From contig NZ_AP028908.1 of assembly GCF_037076465.1 (NCBI RefSeq), positions 4,216,001-4,280,000 of the forward strand: a stretch of DNA of 64,000 nt, read 5' to 3'. The translations under genes and the position numbers were made by a program. Under the pieces are notes generated by a model. The model had not been told where the DNA came from, did not search any database, and saw only the letters and a list, made by a program, of their open reading frames with translations. Numbering within the stretch: the stretch's first letter is position 1; each line of letters opens with the position of its first letter. The DNA comes from Pectobacterium araliae. Its GTDB lineage: Bacteria; Pseudomonadota; Gammaproteobacteria; Enterobacterales; Enterobacteriaceae. Shown here piece by piece: positions 24,711 to 44,882 of this stretch.

Positions 24711-25668
24711 ATGCACCGCGCAGAGAAATTTCCCCACCAATGTACGGTGTTATCAGACCATCGCTTTCTAATAACAATGCCCCCTGATGATCTATTCCTC
24801 GGTCTATCCCATGTATTTCGCGATTACCGATAATCAAACGGACCGAGCGATTAAAATAATTATCCAATTTTTCCCATCTGGAAATGAATGGTTCAAGACC
24901 TTGTAGTTCAAAGATAACCAAAGCACTTCTTAATTCAGAAATAAGAGTCGAAGCAAGAGTATTACGATTAATCTCTATACCTGCCTCTTGTAAATTTATC
25001 CAACCTTGATTAATCGTATCTGGAGCAGGTTCTCTCATTTGTAAATTAATGCCTGCACCAATGACTAAATTAGCAGCATCTCCCGTTTTTCCGGTAAGTT
25101 CAACAAGAATGCCAGCCAGCTTTCTATCCTTCAGATACAAATCATTCGGCCACTTGACTCGAACACCATCAGCACCAAGCTTATGTAGCACTTCGGCCAT
25201 TACAATACCGATAACTAGACTCACCCCAACAGCTGCAGCTGGTCCCTGTTCTAGACGCCAATATAAGGATAAATACAAATTCGCACCAAAGGGTGAAAAC
25301 CATTGCCGCCCCCGACGACCACGCCCAGATTGCTGATACTCAGCAAGGCATGCATCACCGGATGACAGCGTATCCAATCGTTCTAAAATGTACTGATTCG
25401 TAGAATCAACGACAGGTAAAACTGTCACGCCACCTTCTGGTAGGTGCTTAAGAATAACTTCTGCATCTAATAACTGCATAGGCGCTGGTAAAGAATAGCC
25501 CTTACCCGTTACAGTAAAAACATCAATTCCCCAATCACGTATAGTTTGAATATGTTTATTAATCGCAGCTCGGCTCATTCCCATCATTTCGCCAAGTAGC
25601 TCACCGGAAAAAAACTCACCATCAGAGAGGATTTTAATTAATTTAAGAGGAACCGTAATATCTTTCAT
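24709..25668 (-). CDS. birA: Biotin operon repressor / biotin-protein ligase BirA
   Basis: 319 residues from ATG 25668 ([10 protein letters not shown]), a length like E. coli BirA; a longer frame reaches into murB and was not used. The N-terminal winged helix ([17 protein letters not shown]) binds the bio operator. The ligase domain carries the biotinyl-AMP loop [15 protein letters not shown] near residue 113 and KWPNDLYL near 180. It activates biotin, attaches it to AccB and represses biotin synthesis. The start overlaps the murB stop (ATGA). Confidence 0.96.
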   Translation of the reverse strand: MKDITVPLKLIKILSDGEFFSGELLGEMMGMSRAAINKHIQTIRDWGIDVFTVTGKGYSLPAPMQLLDAEVILKHLPEGGVTVLPVVDSTNQYILERLDTLSSGDACLAEYQQSGRGRRGRQWFSPFGANLYLSLYWRLEQGPAAAVGVSLVIGIVMAEVLHKLGADGVRVKWPNDLYLKDRKLAGILVELTGKTGDAANLVIGAGINLQMREPAPDTINQGWINLQEAGIEINRNTLASTLISELRSALVIFELQGLEPFISRWEKLDNYFNRSVRLIIGNREIHGIDRGIDHQGALLLESDGLITPYIGGEISLRGA

Positions 25669-26702
25669 GATAATACCTCGATGGCATTGACCTCTCCACA
25701 CGCAGCAATAAAGCGAACTTCAGGCTCCAGCTGTATGGAGAATTTTTCAGCAACCTGATTGCGGACGTAACGAGCTAATTCAACAATATCTGAGCTTTTT
25801 GCGTTATTCTTATTAATCAGAACTAATGCCTGTTTCTCGTGAACAGCTGCACCACCAAGCTGGAATCCTTTAAGCTTACACTGGTCGATTAACCACCCAG
25901 CGGCCAATTTAACGTTACCATCGGCTTGTAAATACTGAGGCGCATTCGGATACTCTTGTAAAATATCTTTAGCATGCTGCTGTGTAACTATAGGATTTTT
26001 GAAGAAGCTACCTGCATTACCTGTCACTATTGGGTCAGGGAGTTTGCTTCGGCGCATATGGCATACAGAATCAAAGACCTGCTGCGACGTGACAGTCTTA
26101 GGATTCAGTTTTGCCAAATCACCGTAACTCAGTATTGGGCTCCACTCTTTCTTTAAAAAAAGCCCTACTGCAGTGATCGCAAACCCAGAACGATATTGAT
26201 GCTTAAATATGCTTTCACGGTAACCGAATTGGCACGCCTCAGCACTAAGGCGTATCGTTTTATCTTCTTTTAGATCCAACAATTCAACATAATCGCAGAC
26301 ATGTTGTAACTCGATACCATATGCACCAATATTTTGTATTGGTGCCGATCCCACACATCCGGGAATTAACGCTAAGTTTTCTAACCCAGTAATGCCACAT
26401 TTAAGCGTATATTCAACTAATTGGTGCCAATTTTCACCAGCACCAACATGAAGGTACCAGCCATCGCTTTCTTCGCGAATATCGATACCTTTGAGTCGAT
26501 TTAACAGAATTGTGCCTAAAAAATCTTCCAGGAAAAGAACATTACTCCCTTCACCTAGCAATAAAACTGGTTCTTGAGATTCACTGGCGACACGCCACCC
26601 TTCAATCAATTTATCCTTAGTATCCGCAATCGTAATGCAAGATGCAGAAACAGATAATGAGAAAGAGTTATGAGACTTCAATGAAATAACGCTTGGCGCC
26701 AT
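25665..26702 (-). CDS. murB: UDP-N-acetylenolpyruvoylglucosamine reductase MurB
   Basis: 345 residues from ATG 26702 ([15 protein letters not shown]). The open frame extends 48 codons further upstream, into the space before the 5S gene, but that part has no family resemblance. MurB reduces the enolpyruvyl ether to UDP-MurNAc using FAD and NADPH. The FAD segment LGEGSNVLF near residue 52, [20 protein letters not shown] near 110 and the catalytic-serine segment NAGSFFKNP near 228 are intact. It lies upstream of birA, as in E. coli. Confidence 0.95.
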   Translation of the reverse strand: MAPSVISLKSHNSFSLSVSASCITIADTKDKLIEGWRVASESQEPVLLLGEGSNVLFLEDFLGTILLNRLKGIDIREESDGWYLHVGAGENWHQLVEYTLKCGITGLENLALIPGCVGSAPIQNIGAYGIELQHVCDYVELLDLKEDKTIRLSAEACQFGYRESIFKHQYRSGFAITAVGLFLKKEWSPILSYGDLAKLNPKTVTSQQVFDSVCHMRRSKLPDPIVTGNAGSFFKNPIVTQQHAKDILQEYPNAPQYLQADGNVKLAAGWLIDQCKLKGFQLGGAAVHEKQALVLINKNNAKSSDIVELARYVRNQVAEKFSIQLEPEVRFIAACGEVNAIEVLS

Positions 26703-26812
26703 GATAGAAATACCGACTAATTTAGATATCACATAGTCTACCTGATCTACGTAAGATACCGACGGCATTTTACTAACCGGAAGATGTAAATCCGTCCCAA
26801 TTTCTCCATAGC

Positions 26813-26838
26813 AAAAATCCCCCGTCTTTCGACAGAGG
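26813..26838 (-). terminator. rRNA operon terminator
   Basis: On the minus strand CCTCTGTC GAAA GACGGGGG (with two G-T pairs) followed by ATTTTTGC, 16 bases after the 5S gene. It has the GAAA-type loop typical of rrn T1 terminators. The murB gene lies downstream and must have its own promoter in the 110 bases between. Confidence 0.8.
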
Positions 26839-26853
26839 CTTTCCACGTGTTTG

Positions 26854-26973
26854 ATGCCTGGCAGTTCCCTACTCTCACATGGGGAGACCCCACACTACCA
26901 TCGGCGCTACGGCGTTTCACTGCTGAGTTCGGCATGGGGTCAGGTGGGACCACCGCGCTATCGCCGCCAGGCA
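26854..26973 (-). rRNA. rrf: 5S ribosomal RNA
   Basis: 120 bases. On the minus strand it begins TGCCTGGCGGC, contains CCCCATGCCGAACTCAG and ends AACTGCCAGGCAT, as in enterobacterial 5S RNA. It follows 23S by about 130 bases. Confidence 0.97.
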
Positions 26974-27104
26974 AATTCTGTTTCATTCCAACCGTTATGC
27001 TTCGCTCTCGCTCTCGCACAACCATCAGAACCAATCCTAAAACAAGCTAAATATCAAAACATGTCTCTATGAGTCATCATCACTCAAAACACCTTCGGTG
27101 TTGT

Positions 27105-30012
<2,908 letters not shown>

Positions 30013-30162
30013 TCACAACCCGAAGGTGTCTTTGAGTAATCAAAGTCACGTATCGCGCTGCGATTATTTGAGAGACTCATTGACAGACTGATTCACCATT
30101 GACACCCGCAGGTATCAATGTTCATTCAGCTGTCATGTTTCAATTTTCAGCTTGTTCCAGAT

Positions 30163-30174
30163 TGTTAAAGAGCA
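30163..30174 (-). promoter_or_regulatory. Spacer boxA antitermination site
   Basis: TGCTCTTTAACA on the minus strand, the boxA core bound by the NusB-S10 complex, located in the spacer between tRNA-Glu and 23S as in E. coli rrn operons. Confidence 0.75.
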
Positions 30175-30245
30175 ATATCGTAAACATGACTCCGAAGAAT
30201 CATCTTTAAGATATTCATGATAATGTCTTTCACTCATTATCGGAT

Positions 30246-30321
30246 TGGCGTCCCCAAGGGGATTCGAACCCCTGTTACAGCCGTGAAAGGGCAGTGTCCT
30301 AGGCCTCTAGACGATGGGGAC
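30246..30321 (-). tRNA. tRNA-Glu (TTC) in the rrn spacer
   Basis: 76 bases with encoded CCA. Acceptor GTCCCCA/TGGGGAC, anticodon loop CTTTCAC with anticodon TTC. It lies between 16S and 23S, so this is a Glu-type rrn operon, like E. coli rrnB, C, E and G. Confidence 0.96.
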
Positions 30322-30471
30322 ACGAAAAATCCGTACCGGATCATAAACCCGGCACTCTCGCGTCAGCATGAGTTTACACTCATCGCATCAACAGGTGCGC
30401 TTGCTCAGTATTTTCATCAGACAATCTGTGTGAGCACTTCACTCAACGCACATCTTTTTGGTAAGGAGGTG

Positions 30472-32003
<1,532 letters not shown>

Positions 32004-32154
32004 AAGATTTGTTTGATTTGCTGAACTCGTCAGCGATGCTCAAAGAATTAAAACTGTTTATTCGTAATGAATTTCACTGTTGTTCACTCTTCAAGACTTT
32101 TTATATCGTTAAGATACGGTCTTGTGAGTGCCCACACAGATTGTCTGATTATAT

Positions 32155-32166
32155 TGTTAAAGAGCA
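32155..32166 (-). promoter_or_regulatory. Leader boxA antitermination site
   Basis: TGCTCTTTAACA on the minus strand, 152 bases upstream of the 16S gene, followed by AATATAATCAGACAATCTGTGTGG. It is identical to the spacer boxA at 30163-30174. Confidence 0.8.
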
Positions 32167-32196
32167 GTGCCACTTCATCGGTGGCGCGGGCTGCAT

Positions 32197-32224
32197 ATAC
32201 TATGCTTTTCCGCTGTGAAGTCAA
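32197..32224 (-). promoter_or_regulatory. rrn P2 promoter
   Basis: On the minus strand TTGACT (32219-32224), 16 bases, TAGTAT (32197-32202), then ATGCAGCCCGCGCC. The 16-base spacing and GC-rich discriminator resemble E. coli rrn P2. Confidence 0.85.
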
Positions 32225-32304
32225 GTCATTACTGACCGCCTTCGTTGAATCTTTTTTCCTGACACCGCAATCGCGTGCCGCTGTTGCCGTGTCAGTGGAG
32301 GCGG

Positions 32305-32332
32305 ATTATAGGGACTTCTCGCACGCTGACAA
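32305..32332 (-). promoter_or_regulatory. rrn P1 promoter
   Basis: On the minus strand TTGTCA (32327-32332), 16 bases, TATAAT (32305-32310), then CCGCCTCC. The 16-base spacing is the hallmark of growth-rate-controlled rrn P1. A/T-rich sequence just upstream (GGTAATTATTTTGCATTTAG) fits an UP element. P1 lies 64 bases after the hemG stop. Confidence 0.9.
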
Positions 32333-32395
32333 GTGCTAAATGCAAAATAATTACCGAGTGAGTTTTTTTTCAGCAAAGCGCATTAAAAGACAGCG

Positions 32396-32935
32396 TTATG
32401 CCGGGTTTTTCGCCACTAATTGAGCGAAATCTTGTGCGAAACGGGCAACCTGCTGCCAGTCCGTATATTCAATTTCTTTCGTGCTATCCGTTTCGCCGCC
32501 CGTCATACGCATAATAAGCTGAATCATTACCCGATCGAACCAACGATAACGCGGATAACGCAGGGCACCCGCGAACACACAACACAGATCGGGTTGCCAA
32601 GGGGAATTCAGCAAAAATTTACGCGTATAGGCATTGGTTTGTATTGTGCGCTTTTCTGGCTTACGCGCAGTGAGGTTCACGGAAAAGAATGCGCTGGGTA
32701 GCTGTTGCAGAGAAGTCAGATGCTTATGGATAAATTGATTTACCACAGGATGAAAGCGCCCGTACCGAATCGACGCCCCAATCAGGACCCGATCGTATTG
32801 GCTCAGATCGATATCATTCGCATTGAGTACGTTAACCACATCGCACTCCAAGGTTCCTTTCAGCGTATTCGCAATAGAGGAGGCAATCGCTCTTGTTTGC
32901 CCATCCCGACTCGAAAACACGATCAAAGCTTTCAT
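32396..32935 (-). CDS. hemG: Menaquinone-dependent protoporphyrinogen oxidase HemG
   Basis: 179 residues. A flavodoxin-like protein that oxidises protoporphyrinogen IX using quinone, the penultimate step of heme synthesis. The FMN loop [11 protein letters not shown] is at residues 8-18, with [10 protein letters not shown] near 54 and [13 protein letters not shown] near 123. It lies 21 bases after trkH in the same direction and directly upstream of the rRNA promoters. Confidence 0.95.
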   Translation of the reverse strand: MKALIVFSSRDGQTRAIASSIANTLKGTLECDVVNVLNANDIDLSQYDRVLIGASIRYGRFHPVVNQFIHKHLTSLQQLPSAFFSVNLTARKPEKRTIQTNAYTRKFLLNSPWQPDLCCVFAGALRYPRYRWFDRVMIQLIMRMTGGETDSTKEIEYTDWQQVARFAQDFAQLVAKNPA

Positions 32936-32956
32936 TGTTCTTTATCCTTATGGGGA

Positions 32957-34408
32957 CTATTCCCGCCAGAAGGTTGGCGTAAACAGCACTAAAAGCGTGA
33001 AGACTTCTAAACGACCAAACAGCATTGTCAGTATCAGAATCCATTTTGCCGCATCATTCATCGAGGTAAAATTCTCCGCGACAACCCCCAGCCCCGGCCC
33101 CAGGTTATTCAATGTGGCGGCGACCGCCGCAAACGCAGAGAAATCATCAACGCCTGTCGCAATGACGGCTAGCATACTGACAATAAAAACCAGTGCATAC
33201 GCGGAAAAGAATCCCCACACGGCTTCAAGAATACGTTCTGGCAGCGCCCGATGGCCCAATTTAATGGTGTAAACCGCATTCGGGTGTACTAAACGCTTAA
33301 GCTCACGCGATCCTTGTAAGAAAAGCAGCAGGATACGAATCACTTTCAAGCCGCCCCCGGTTGAGCCCGCACACCCGCCAATAAACGCGGAACACAGAAG
33401 CAAAACCGGCAGAAAAAGCGGCCACGATGCAATGCTATCCGTCGTAAACCCTGCCGTTGTCGCCATCGAGACAACCTGGAAAAATGCCTGATTGATCGTC
33501 TGCATTCCGCTGTCATAAACGTGGTGGAACCACAGAACCATCGTACACACGGCCACCAGCGACAGTTGAACAAAAATGAACATGCGGAATTCTGGGTCAC
33601 GCCAGTATACCTTCAGGCTGCGGCCGCTCAGCAGGGCAAAGTGCAAACCAAAGTTACAGCCGGAAATCAGCAGGAATATCGCGATGATGGTGTTAATCGT
33701 TGGGCTATTAAAATAGCCGATACTCGCATCATGAGTAGAGAACCCCCCAACGGACACCGTAGAGAAACTGTGCCCAATTGCATCAAATATCGGCATGCCA
33801 GCCAGCCAAAGCGCGACGGCACAGGCAATCGTAAGTAAGAGATAAATCAGCCACAGCGTTTTTGCCGTATCGGCAATACGCGGGCGCATTTTGTTTTCCT
33901 TCAGCGGCCCCGGCATTTCTGCACGATAAAGCTGCATCCCACCGACACCAAGAATCGGCAGGATAGCAACGGCGAGTACGATGATCCCCATCCCGCCAAA
34001 CCATTGCAGCATTTGTCGATAAAACAGAATGGCTTTAGGCAGTGAATCCAACCCGACCAGCGTAGTGGCGCCCGTTGTCGTTAACCCAGAGAACGATTCG
34101 AAAAAAGCATCCGTTACGCCCAAATTAGGATGTTCAGCAAACAGGAAAGGCAGCGCACCGACGCTGCCCAGCACCGTCCAGAAGAGGACTACAATCAGGA
34201 ATCCTTCACGAGATTTCAGTTCATGCTTCTGTTTTCGGTTTGGTAGCCACAGCATGATGCCAATCGCCAACGCGACAATAAATGTCTGCGTAAACGCCCG
34301 GCCTGCGCCATCACGGTAAATTAACGCCACCAGTCCGGGAATAACCATCGTCCCGGAAAAAAGGATAACCAATTGGCCGACAATACGGGTTATGGCGCGC
34401 AAGTGCAT
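32957..34408 (-). CDS. trkH: Trk potassium uptake protein TrkH
   Basis: 483 residues, as in E. coli. TrkH is the membrane channel of the TrkAH K+ system. The four filter-type repeats can be seen: TTTGATT near residue 110, VGGFSTHD near 220, TTAGFTTDS near 315 and NNLGPG near 435. It shares its direction with yigZ and pepQ upstream and hemG downstream. Confidence 0.96.
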   Translation of the reverse strand: MHLRAITRIVGQLVILFSGTMVIPGLVALIYRDGAGRAFTQTFIVALAIGIMLWLPNRKQKHELKSREGFLIVVLFWTVLGSVGALPFLFAEHPNLGVTDAFFESFSGLTTTGATTLVGLDSLPKAILFYRQMLQWFGGMGIIVLAVAILPILGVGGMQLYRAEMPGPLKENKMRPRIADTAKTLWLIYLLLTIACAVALWLAGMPIFDAIGHSFSTVSVGGFSTHDASIGYFNSPTINTIIAIFLLISGCNFGLHFALLSGRSLKVYWRDPEFRMFIFVQLSLVAVCTMVLWFHHVYDSGMQTINQAFFQVVSMATTAGFTTDSIASWPLFLPVLLLCSAFIGGCAGSTGGGLKVIRILLLFLQGSRELKRLVHPNAVYTIKLGHRALPERILEAVWGFFSAYALVFIVSMLAVIATGVDDFSAFAAVAATLNNLGPGLGVVAENFTSMNDAAKWILILTMLFGRLEVFTLLVLFTPTFWRE

Positions 34409-34450
34409 CGCAGGGAATTCCTTAATGATTCATAAAAAGCGCTGGGATTA

Positions 34451-35062
34451 TTATGGAACCGGCAATAAATGCAACGCACCGCGACTTAAATCACGTAATT
34501 TCGTTGCCGCTTCTTCGGTTCCCCTTACGGGGATAGAGAACCGCAATACAACTTCCACGCCATATTCACTATGCAGCACTTTCCCGCCAAGCTGGAAAAT
34601 CAGGGATTCAACCTGAGGCAACAGCGCATAGTCACAGTGTAAGCCATACTCTTTTTGCAATACTTTCTCTTGTAGCGATATCAGTTTCAGCGCTTGCTGA
34701 ACACCACCGCCATAAGCCTTCACTAACCCGCCAGTGCCCAGCGGGATGCCGCCATAGTAACGCACCACTACTGCCGTAATCTCACCGATACCGCTTCCCA
34801 TCAACTGTGACAACATCGGTTTGCCCGCCGTGCCGGATGGCTCGCCATCGTCAGAAAAACCAAGCTGCTGGGAATCGTCGGGCGCACCTGCAACAAACGC
34901 CCAGCAGTGATGCCCCGCCGAGGCATGCTCTTCCCGGACGTGCTGGATAAACGCTTTTGCCGCGTCGATTCCCGGCGTTGCCGCCAGGATCGTCGTAAAG
35001 CGGCTTTTCTTGATTTCCTCGCTGAAGCTCACTGGCGCAGCAGGAACGGGATACGCTTGCAT
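34451..35062 (-). CDS. yigZ: YigZ, IMPACT (UPF0029) family protein
   Basis: 203 residues. The N-terminal domain has the family signature (GHHCWAFVAG, FSDDGEPSGTAGKPML and VVRYYGGIPLGTGGL); the C-terminal ferredoxin-like domain follows. Bacterial members bind nucleic acid, but a biochemical role is not established. Its start overlaps the pepQ stop by one base, and it is followed by trkH, as in E. coli. Confidence 0.93.
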   Translation of the reverse strand: MQAYPVPAAPVSFSEEIKKSRFTTILAATPGIDAAKAFIQHVREEHASAGHHCWAFVAGAPDDSQQLGFSDDGEPSGTAGKPMLSQLMGSGIGEITAVVVRYYGGIPLGTGGLVKAYGGGVQQALKLISLQEKVLQKEYGLHCDYALLPQVESLIFQLGGKVLHSEYGVEVVLRFSIPVRGTEEAATKLRDLSRGALHLLPVP

Positions 35063-36393
35063 CAGGCCAGATTCAGGTCGCGCGTCATGTTCTCCACACG
35101 CCCTTCATGAATGACAATATTATCTTCGATACGGATACCGCCAAACAGTTTCAACGCCTCGATTTTTTGCCAGTCAAAGTACTGACTCAATTCGCCCTCA
35201 CGCCACGGAGCAAGCAAGGATTCGATGAAATAGATTCCCGGCTCGATCGTCATGACCATGCCAGGTTCAAGCACGCGGGTACAACGCAGGTAAGGATGCT
35301 GCGACGGCGCAGCCAAGTGTGTACCGCGATCGTCTTGCATAAATCCGGCGACATCATGCACTTGCAAGCCCAGCGGGTGACCAAGACCATGTGGCAGAAA
35401 AGGCGATGTGAGCCCCTGCTCCACCATGGCTTCTTCGCTGATATCCCGCACCAACTGATGCGATTTCAGCAGCTTCGCAATCCGCTGATGCATCTGAATA
35501 TGGTAATCGGTATAACGCACGCCCGCCTGAACGGTATCAATCAATGAAAGCATTTCCTGATTGAGATCTTTAATCAGCAGGGCAAACGCGCCATCGCTCT
35601 GTGCGGAATAGGTACGCGTAAGATCGGCGGCATAGCCGTTATATTCCGCCCCTGCATCAATCAGGAAGCTGCGGACATCGGAAGGCACCTGATGATCGAG
35701 CTGGGTATAGTGCAACACCGCCGCATGTTCATTGAGCGCGATGATATTGCCGTAAGGGACATCGATATCACGATGACCAGTGGCCGTCAGATACGCCAGA
35801 TTAATATCGAATTCGCTCATGCCGGACAGAAATGCTTCATGCGCGGCACGATGACCGATAACCGCGGTCTTCTGCGCTTCACGCATGCAGGCCAATTCGT
35901 AATCTGTTTTGTAAGCGCGATGATAGTGCAGGTAATCCAGCACGCCCTGAGGATTGATATTATCCGCACGAATGCCCAAATCCTGCGCACGCTGCGGGGC
36001 GTAGCCGATATAGGCAACACGATCGCGCTGCGATGGAAGCAGTTGCCCGATATCATCGGCATTCCGTAGCACGGTAATCTCAATCTCTTCAGTCCAGAAA
36101 CTCTCGGGGACTGGCGCAACGTTATGCCAGTAATCGACTGGCGAATAGAACCACAGCTTCGGCGGATTAACGCCGTCAACCCAGAGCCAGCAGTTCGGCA
36201 CCTGCGTGACGGGCACCCACGCTTTAAACTGCGGGTTAACTTTGAAAGGATAGTAGTGATCGTCGAGAAAAACGGTCAACAGCTCACCAGAGTGAATCAG
36301 TAATGCGTCAAGCTGATGGCGCGCTAAAACCGCCTGAGCACGCGTTTGCAGCGTCGCCAGATGGTGATGATATAAAGAAGCCAGCTTTTCCAT
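35062..36393 (-). CDS. pepQ: Xaa-Pro dipeptidase PepQ
   Basis: 443 residues with the pita-bread metallopeptidase domain in the C-terminal half. Metal ligands lie in [19 protein letters not shown] near residue 245, [15 protein letters not shown] near 335, EPGIYF near 384 and GGIRIEDN near 420. It hydrolyses dipeptides with C-terminal proline in the cytoplasm. It is divergent from fadB with 185 bases between. Confidence 0.96.
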   Translation of the reverse strand: MEKLASLYHHHLATLQTRAQAVLARHQLDALLIHSGELLTVFLDDHYYPFKVNPQFKAWVPVTQVPNCWLWVDGVNPPKLWFYSPVDYWHNVAPVPESFWTEEIEITVLRNADDIGQLLPSQRDRVAYIGYAPQRAQDLGIRADNINPQGVLDYLHYHRAYKTDYELACMREAQKTAVIGHRAAHEAFLSGMSEFDINLAYLTATGHRDIDVPYGNIIALNEHAAVLHYTQLDHQVPSDVRSFLIDAGAEYNGYAADLTRTYSAQSDGAFALLIKDLNQEMLSLIDTVQAGVRYTDYHIQMHQRIAKLLKSHQLVRDISEEAMVEQGLTSPFLPHGLGHPLGLQVHDVAGFMQDDRGTHLAAPSQHPYLRCTRVLEPGMVMTIEPGIYFIESLLAPWREGELSQYFDWQKIEALKLFGGIRIEDNIVIHEGRVENMTRDLNLA

Positions 36394-36535
36394 GAGTATC
36401 CTTGTACGTCACGACATGATCCCTTCATTTTAACACAGGCATTCCCCAAGGGCAGCGTCCGGTGCTTTGTGATCGATTCGGCAAAAAATTAATCTCTCGT
36501 TTGCAAAAAATTAACATTAAAACCACAATTCGATT

Positions 36536-36552
36536 ATCTGGTCATACCAGAT
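36536..36552. promoter_or_regulatory. FadR-type operator upstream of fadB
   Basis: ATCTGGTCATACCAGAT is a perfect palindrome with 7-bp arms and a 3-base centre, matching the FadR site of the E. coli fadB promoter except in the centre. It lies 27 bases upstream of the fadB ATG, so bound FadR would block initiation of fadBA when long-chain acyl-CoA is absent. Confidence 0.85.
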
Positions 36553-36578
36553 CACTCACACAAACAGCGGAGATGAAC

Positions 36579-39943
<3,365 letters not shown>

Positions 39944-39980
39944 ACACAGGAAAGCGCTGTCAGAGGACGGCTAGAAACCA

Positions 39981-40004
39981 AAAATCCCACAGCCGTGGGA
40001 TTTT
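39981..40004. terminator. Bidirectional terminator between fadA and fre
   Basis: AAAATCCCAC, AGCC, GTGGGATTTT: a perfect stem with flanking A and T runs, 38 bases past the fadA stop and 37 before the fre stop. It can serve both convergent operons. Confidence 0.9.
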
Positions 40005-40040
40005 CATTTTTACTGCTGATGTCTTACTGCATCGACCATT

Positions 40041-40742
40041 TCAAATAAACGAAAACGCGTCGCCGAACATATGGGCAGCCAGCGCACCGCGCTCATTACA
40101 AAAACGCTCACGCGCAATTTTCGCCATTTCAAAGCGCCCGGCAATGTAAATATCCTGTTCTGCCAGTGAACCGTAATCCTGCAAGACCGCGCTCAGAACG
40201 GTGCCCGTTCTGCCATTCCACCCTTCTTCCGGCTGTTCGACTACCGGCACCACACGCAGAGTCGGGTGCTTAGCCGCAAACCCCTCAAGCTCCGTTAAGT
40301 CATACAGATGCTGGGATTCACGTCCGCCCCAGTAAATGGAGATATCGCGCTCAGGTTGCTGTGCCAGCGCGGTCAGAAGAATAGAACGCACATACGAAAA
40401 CCCCGTTCCGCCCGCAATCAATACCAGCGGTCGCGTACTCTCCTCTCGCAGCCAGGCTTCACCATGCGGAATATCGACCGTCAGGTTTTTTTCCTTGTGA
40501 ATACGTTCCATCACGGCCATCGCGTAAAGGTTCAGTTCGGACGCCCCAATATGCAACTCAATAAAATCTTTATCCATCGGGGTTGATGCCAGTGAGAAAG
40601 GGCGTTTATCTCGGTCGCCCATCACCACCATCAAATATTGGCCAGCCCGAAAGGAAAAAGGCGCTTCAGGTAACAAACGAACGCGATAAACCGTATCGGT
40701 TATGGCTTCGACCGAAGTCACTTTACAGCTCAATGTTGTCAT
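40041..40742 (-). CDS. fre: NAD(P)H-flavin reductase Fre
   Basis: 233 residues. Ferredoxin-reductase fold: flavin-binding RPFSLAS near residue 46 and the pyridine nucleotide motif [12 protein letters not shown] near 108. It supplies reduced free flavin in the cytoplasm, useful for example for the prenyl-FMN cofactor of the neighbouring UbiD. It lies downstream of ubiD, as in E. coli. Confidence 0.95.
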   Translation of the reverse strand: MTTLSCKVTSVEAITDTVYRVRLLPEAPFSFRAGQYLMVVMGDRDKRPFSLASTPMDKDFIELHIGASELNLYAMAVMERIHKEKNLTVDIPHGEAWLREESTRPLVLIAGGTGFSYVRSILLTALAQQPERDISIYWGGRESQHLYDLTELEGFAAKHPTLRVVPVVEQPEEGWNGRTGTVLSAVLQDYGSLAEQDIYIAGRFEMAKIARERFCNERGALAAHMFGDAFSFI

Positions 40743-40791
40743 GCATTCCCTCTATAGGGTCATAAAAGCAAAACTGAGAACAGAGCAGGCG

Positions 40792-42288
40792 TTAACGCTG
40801 GGGCTCTCTGTCACTAAAAATGGCCAATTCGTCCCATATTTCATCAATGCGGGCACAAACCTGCGGGTCTTTCTTAATGGGGTGTCCCCACTCACGCTGC
40901 GTTTCGCCAGGCCATTTATTGGTGGCATCCAGACCCATTTTTGAACCGAGGCCAGAGACCGGCGAGGCGAAATCAAGATAGTCTATCGGCGTGTTTTCCA
41001 CTAATACCGTATCGCGCGCCGGGTCCATACGCGTCGTGATCGCCCAGATCACGTCTTTCCAGTCGCGCGCGTTAACGTCATCATCGCAGACAATAACAAA
41101 TTTCGTATACATGAACTGGCGTAAAAAAGACCAGACGCCCATCATGACGCGTTTCGCATGGCCCGCGTACTGTTTCTTCATGGTAACGACCGCCAGACGG
41201 TAAGAGCAACCCTCCGGTGGCAAATAAAAATCGACAATCTCAGGAAACTGCTTTTGCAGGATTGGTACAAAAACTTCATTCAACGCCACACCGAGTACCG
41301 CGGGCTCATCCGGCGGACGCCCGGTGTAAGTCGAGTGATAAATGGCATTTTGGCGTTGAGTAATATGTGTGACGGTAAAGACCGGAAAGTGATCAACTTC
41401 ATTGTAATAGCCAGTATGGTCACCATACGGCCCTTCTGCCGCCATTTCTCCCGGCTCAATATAGCCTTCCAGCACAATTTCGGCACTGGCGGGGACTTCT
41501 AAATCGTTCGACAGGCACTTCACCACTTCAGTCTTATGCCCACGCAGCAACCCCGCAAAGGCATATTCTGACAGCGTGTCGGGGACAGGTGTCACCGCAC
41601 CGAGGATCGTCGCTGGGTCAGCCCCCAGCGCGACAGCAACGGGAAAACGCTGCCCCGGATGTTCCTGACACCACTCCTGAAAATCCAGTGCGCCGCCGCG
41701 ATGCGATAGCCAGCGCATAATCAGTTTGTTTTTATCCAGCACCTGCTGGCGATAGATCCCCAGATTCTGCCGCTCTTTATGCGGCCCCCGCGTCACGGTA
41801 AGTCCCCAGGTAATCAGCGGCGCAGCATCTTCCGGCCAGCACTGCATCACCGGAATTCGACGCAGATCAACATCATCACCTTGCCAAATCTGTTCCTGAC
41901 ACGGTGCAGAAGATAACCGCTTCGTCGGCATATTCAGTACTTGACGAAACTTCGGCATTTTATCTACCAGATCGCGGAACCCTTTCGGCGGCTCTGGCTC
42001 TTTCAAAAATGCCAGCAGTTTGCCTACGTCTCGCAATGCGCTGACCTCTTCCTGTCCCATTCCCAATGCAACACGTTTCGGCGTACCAAATAAATTGCAC
42101 AGCACCGGCATGTCATAGCCTTTGGGGTTCTCAAACAGGAGGGCTGGACCTTCCGCACGCAGCGTCCGGTCGGCAATTTCCGTCATTTCAAGGTAGGGAT
42201 CGATGGGCTGGGTAATGCGTTTCAACTCCCCTCTCTCTTCCAGCAGTGAGAGGAATTCGCGTAAGTCACGGTATTTCATGCTATTCAT
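40792..42288 (-). CDS. ubiD: 3-octaprenyl-4-hydroxybenzoate decarboxylase UbiD
   Basis: 498 residues from ATG 42288 (MNSMKYRDL); the E. coli protein has 497. The open frame extends 15 codons further upstream without family similarity. UbiD decarboxylates the prenylated ring in ubiquinone synthesis with prenylated FMN made by UbiX. The segments NLGIYRQQ near residue 170, [11 protein letters not shown] near 287 and VDVNARDW-type [12 protein letters not shown] near 440 are characteristic. Confidence 0.95.
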   Translation of the reverse strand: MNSMKYRDLREFLSLLEERGELKRITQPIDPYLEMTEIADRTLRAEGPALLFENPKGYDMPVLCNLFGTPKRVALGMGQEEVSALRDVGKLLAFLKEPEPPKGFRDLVDKMPKFRQVLNMPTKRLSSAPCQEQIWQGDDVDLRRIPVMQCWPEDAAPLITWGLTVTRGPHKERQNLGIYRQQVLDKNKLIMRWLSHRGGALDFQEWCQEHPGQRFPVAVALGADPATILGAVTPVPDTLSEYAFAGLLRGHKTEVVKCLSNDLEVPASAEIVLEGYIEPGEMAAEGPYGDHTGYYNEVDHFPVFTVTHITQRQNAIYHSTYTGRPPDEPAVLGVALNEVFVPILQKQFPEIVDFYLPPEGCSYRLAVVTMKKQYAGHAKRVMMGVWSFLRQFMYTKFVIVCDDDVNARDWKDVIWAITTRMDPARDTVLVENTPIDYLDFASPVSGLGSKMGLDATNKWPGETQREWGHPIKKDPQVCARIDEIWDELAIFSDREPQR

Positions 42289-42488
42289 CGGAGGCAGTCT
42301 ATCGTTCTGGCTATTATAAAGTCTCTTAGCCAACCTGTCGCTTCCCGCAATGCCTATTTATGGCAAGAATCTAATCACCATCAAGAATTCGCTTGTCATA
42401 ATGTGGTAGCAAAAATATTTGCCGAAAATTTTTTATCCTTGCTCGCTTTTGTTATGCTTGCGCGTCGGAATCATAAGTCTGCGAAATT

Positions 42489-42980
42489 ATGGAAGCCTGG
42501 TACTTACTGTATTGTAAACGTGGTCAACTGCTGCGAGCGAAAGAGCATCTGGAACATCAGGATGTCACCTGTGTGAGCCCGATGATCACATTGGATAAGA
42601 TCGTTCGTGGTAAACGGACGGAAGTGTGTGAGCCGTTGTTCCCGAACTACCTGTTTGTGGAGTTCGATCCCGAACGCATCCACACCACCACCATCAGCGC
42701 GACGCGTGGGGTGAGTAACTTTGTGCGATTTGGCGCACTACCGGCGACCATTCCGCAACAGGTTATCGATGAATTATCACTTCGCTCTATGCAAGAGATC
42801 ATCATTGACCCGTTAACGCCACAACCCGGTGATAGCGTAGTGATAACCGATGGTGTCTTCTCTGGTCTTCAGGCTATCTACACCGAACCTGATGGTGAAG
42901 CTCGCTCAATGTTATTGCTGAATATGCTAAACAAGCAGGTCAAACACAGCATAGATAACCGAGAATTTCGTAAAACCTAG
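42489..42980 (+). CDS. rfaH: Transcription antiterminator RfaH
   Basis: 163 residues, a NusG paralogue. N-terminal NGN domain [19 protein letters not shown] and [11 protein letters not shown]; the C-terminal KOW region ([19 protein letters not shown]) is the fold-switching domain. RfaH is recruited at ops elements and lets RNA polymerase and ribosomes traverse long surface-polysaccharide and virulence operons. It is divergent from ubiD and convergent with hemB. Confidence 0.96.
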   Translation: MEAWYLLYCKRGQLLRAKEHLEHQDVTCVSPMITLDKIVRGKRTEVCEPLFPNYLFVEFDPERIHTTTISATRGVSNFVRFGALPATIPQQVIDELSLRSMQEIIIDPLTPQPGDSVVITDGVFSGLQAIYTEPDGEARSMLLLNMLNKQVKHSIDNREFRKT

Positions 42981-43002
42981 TCCAACACCGCCTTATTGCT
43001 CT

Positions 43003-43029
43003 ATCCGGCGCATTTATAACACGCCGGAT
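43003..43029. terminator. Hairpin between convergent rfaH and hemB
   Basis: ATCCGGCG (43003-43010) and CGCCGGAT (43022-43029) form a perfect 8-bp stem with an 11-base loop, midway between the two stops. Neither side has a clear T-run, so the terminator role is tentative. Confidence 0.4.
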
Positions 43030-43039
43030 GAGAACGGGC

Positions 43040-44871
<1,832 letters not shown>

Positions 44872-44882
44872 TCTGGCGAATA

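Noticed and set aside
26703..26846. Upstream extension of murB by 48 codons
   Set aside because: It runs into the rrn terminator region and has no MurB similarity; ATG 26702 gives the normal length.
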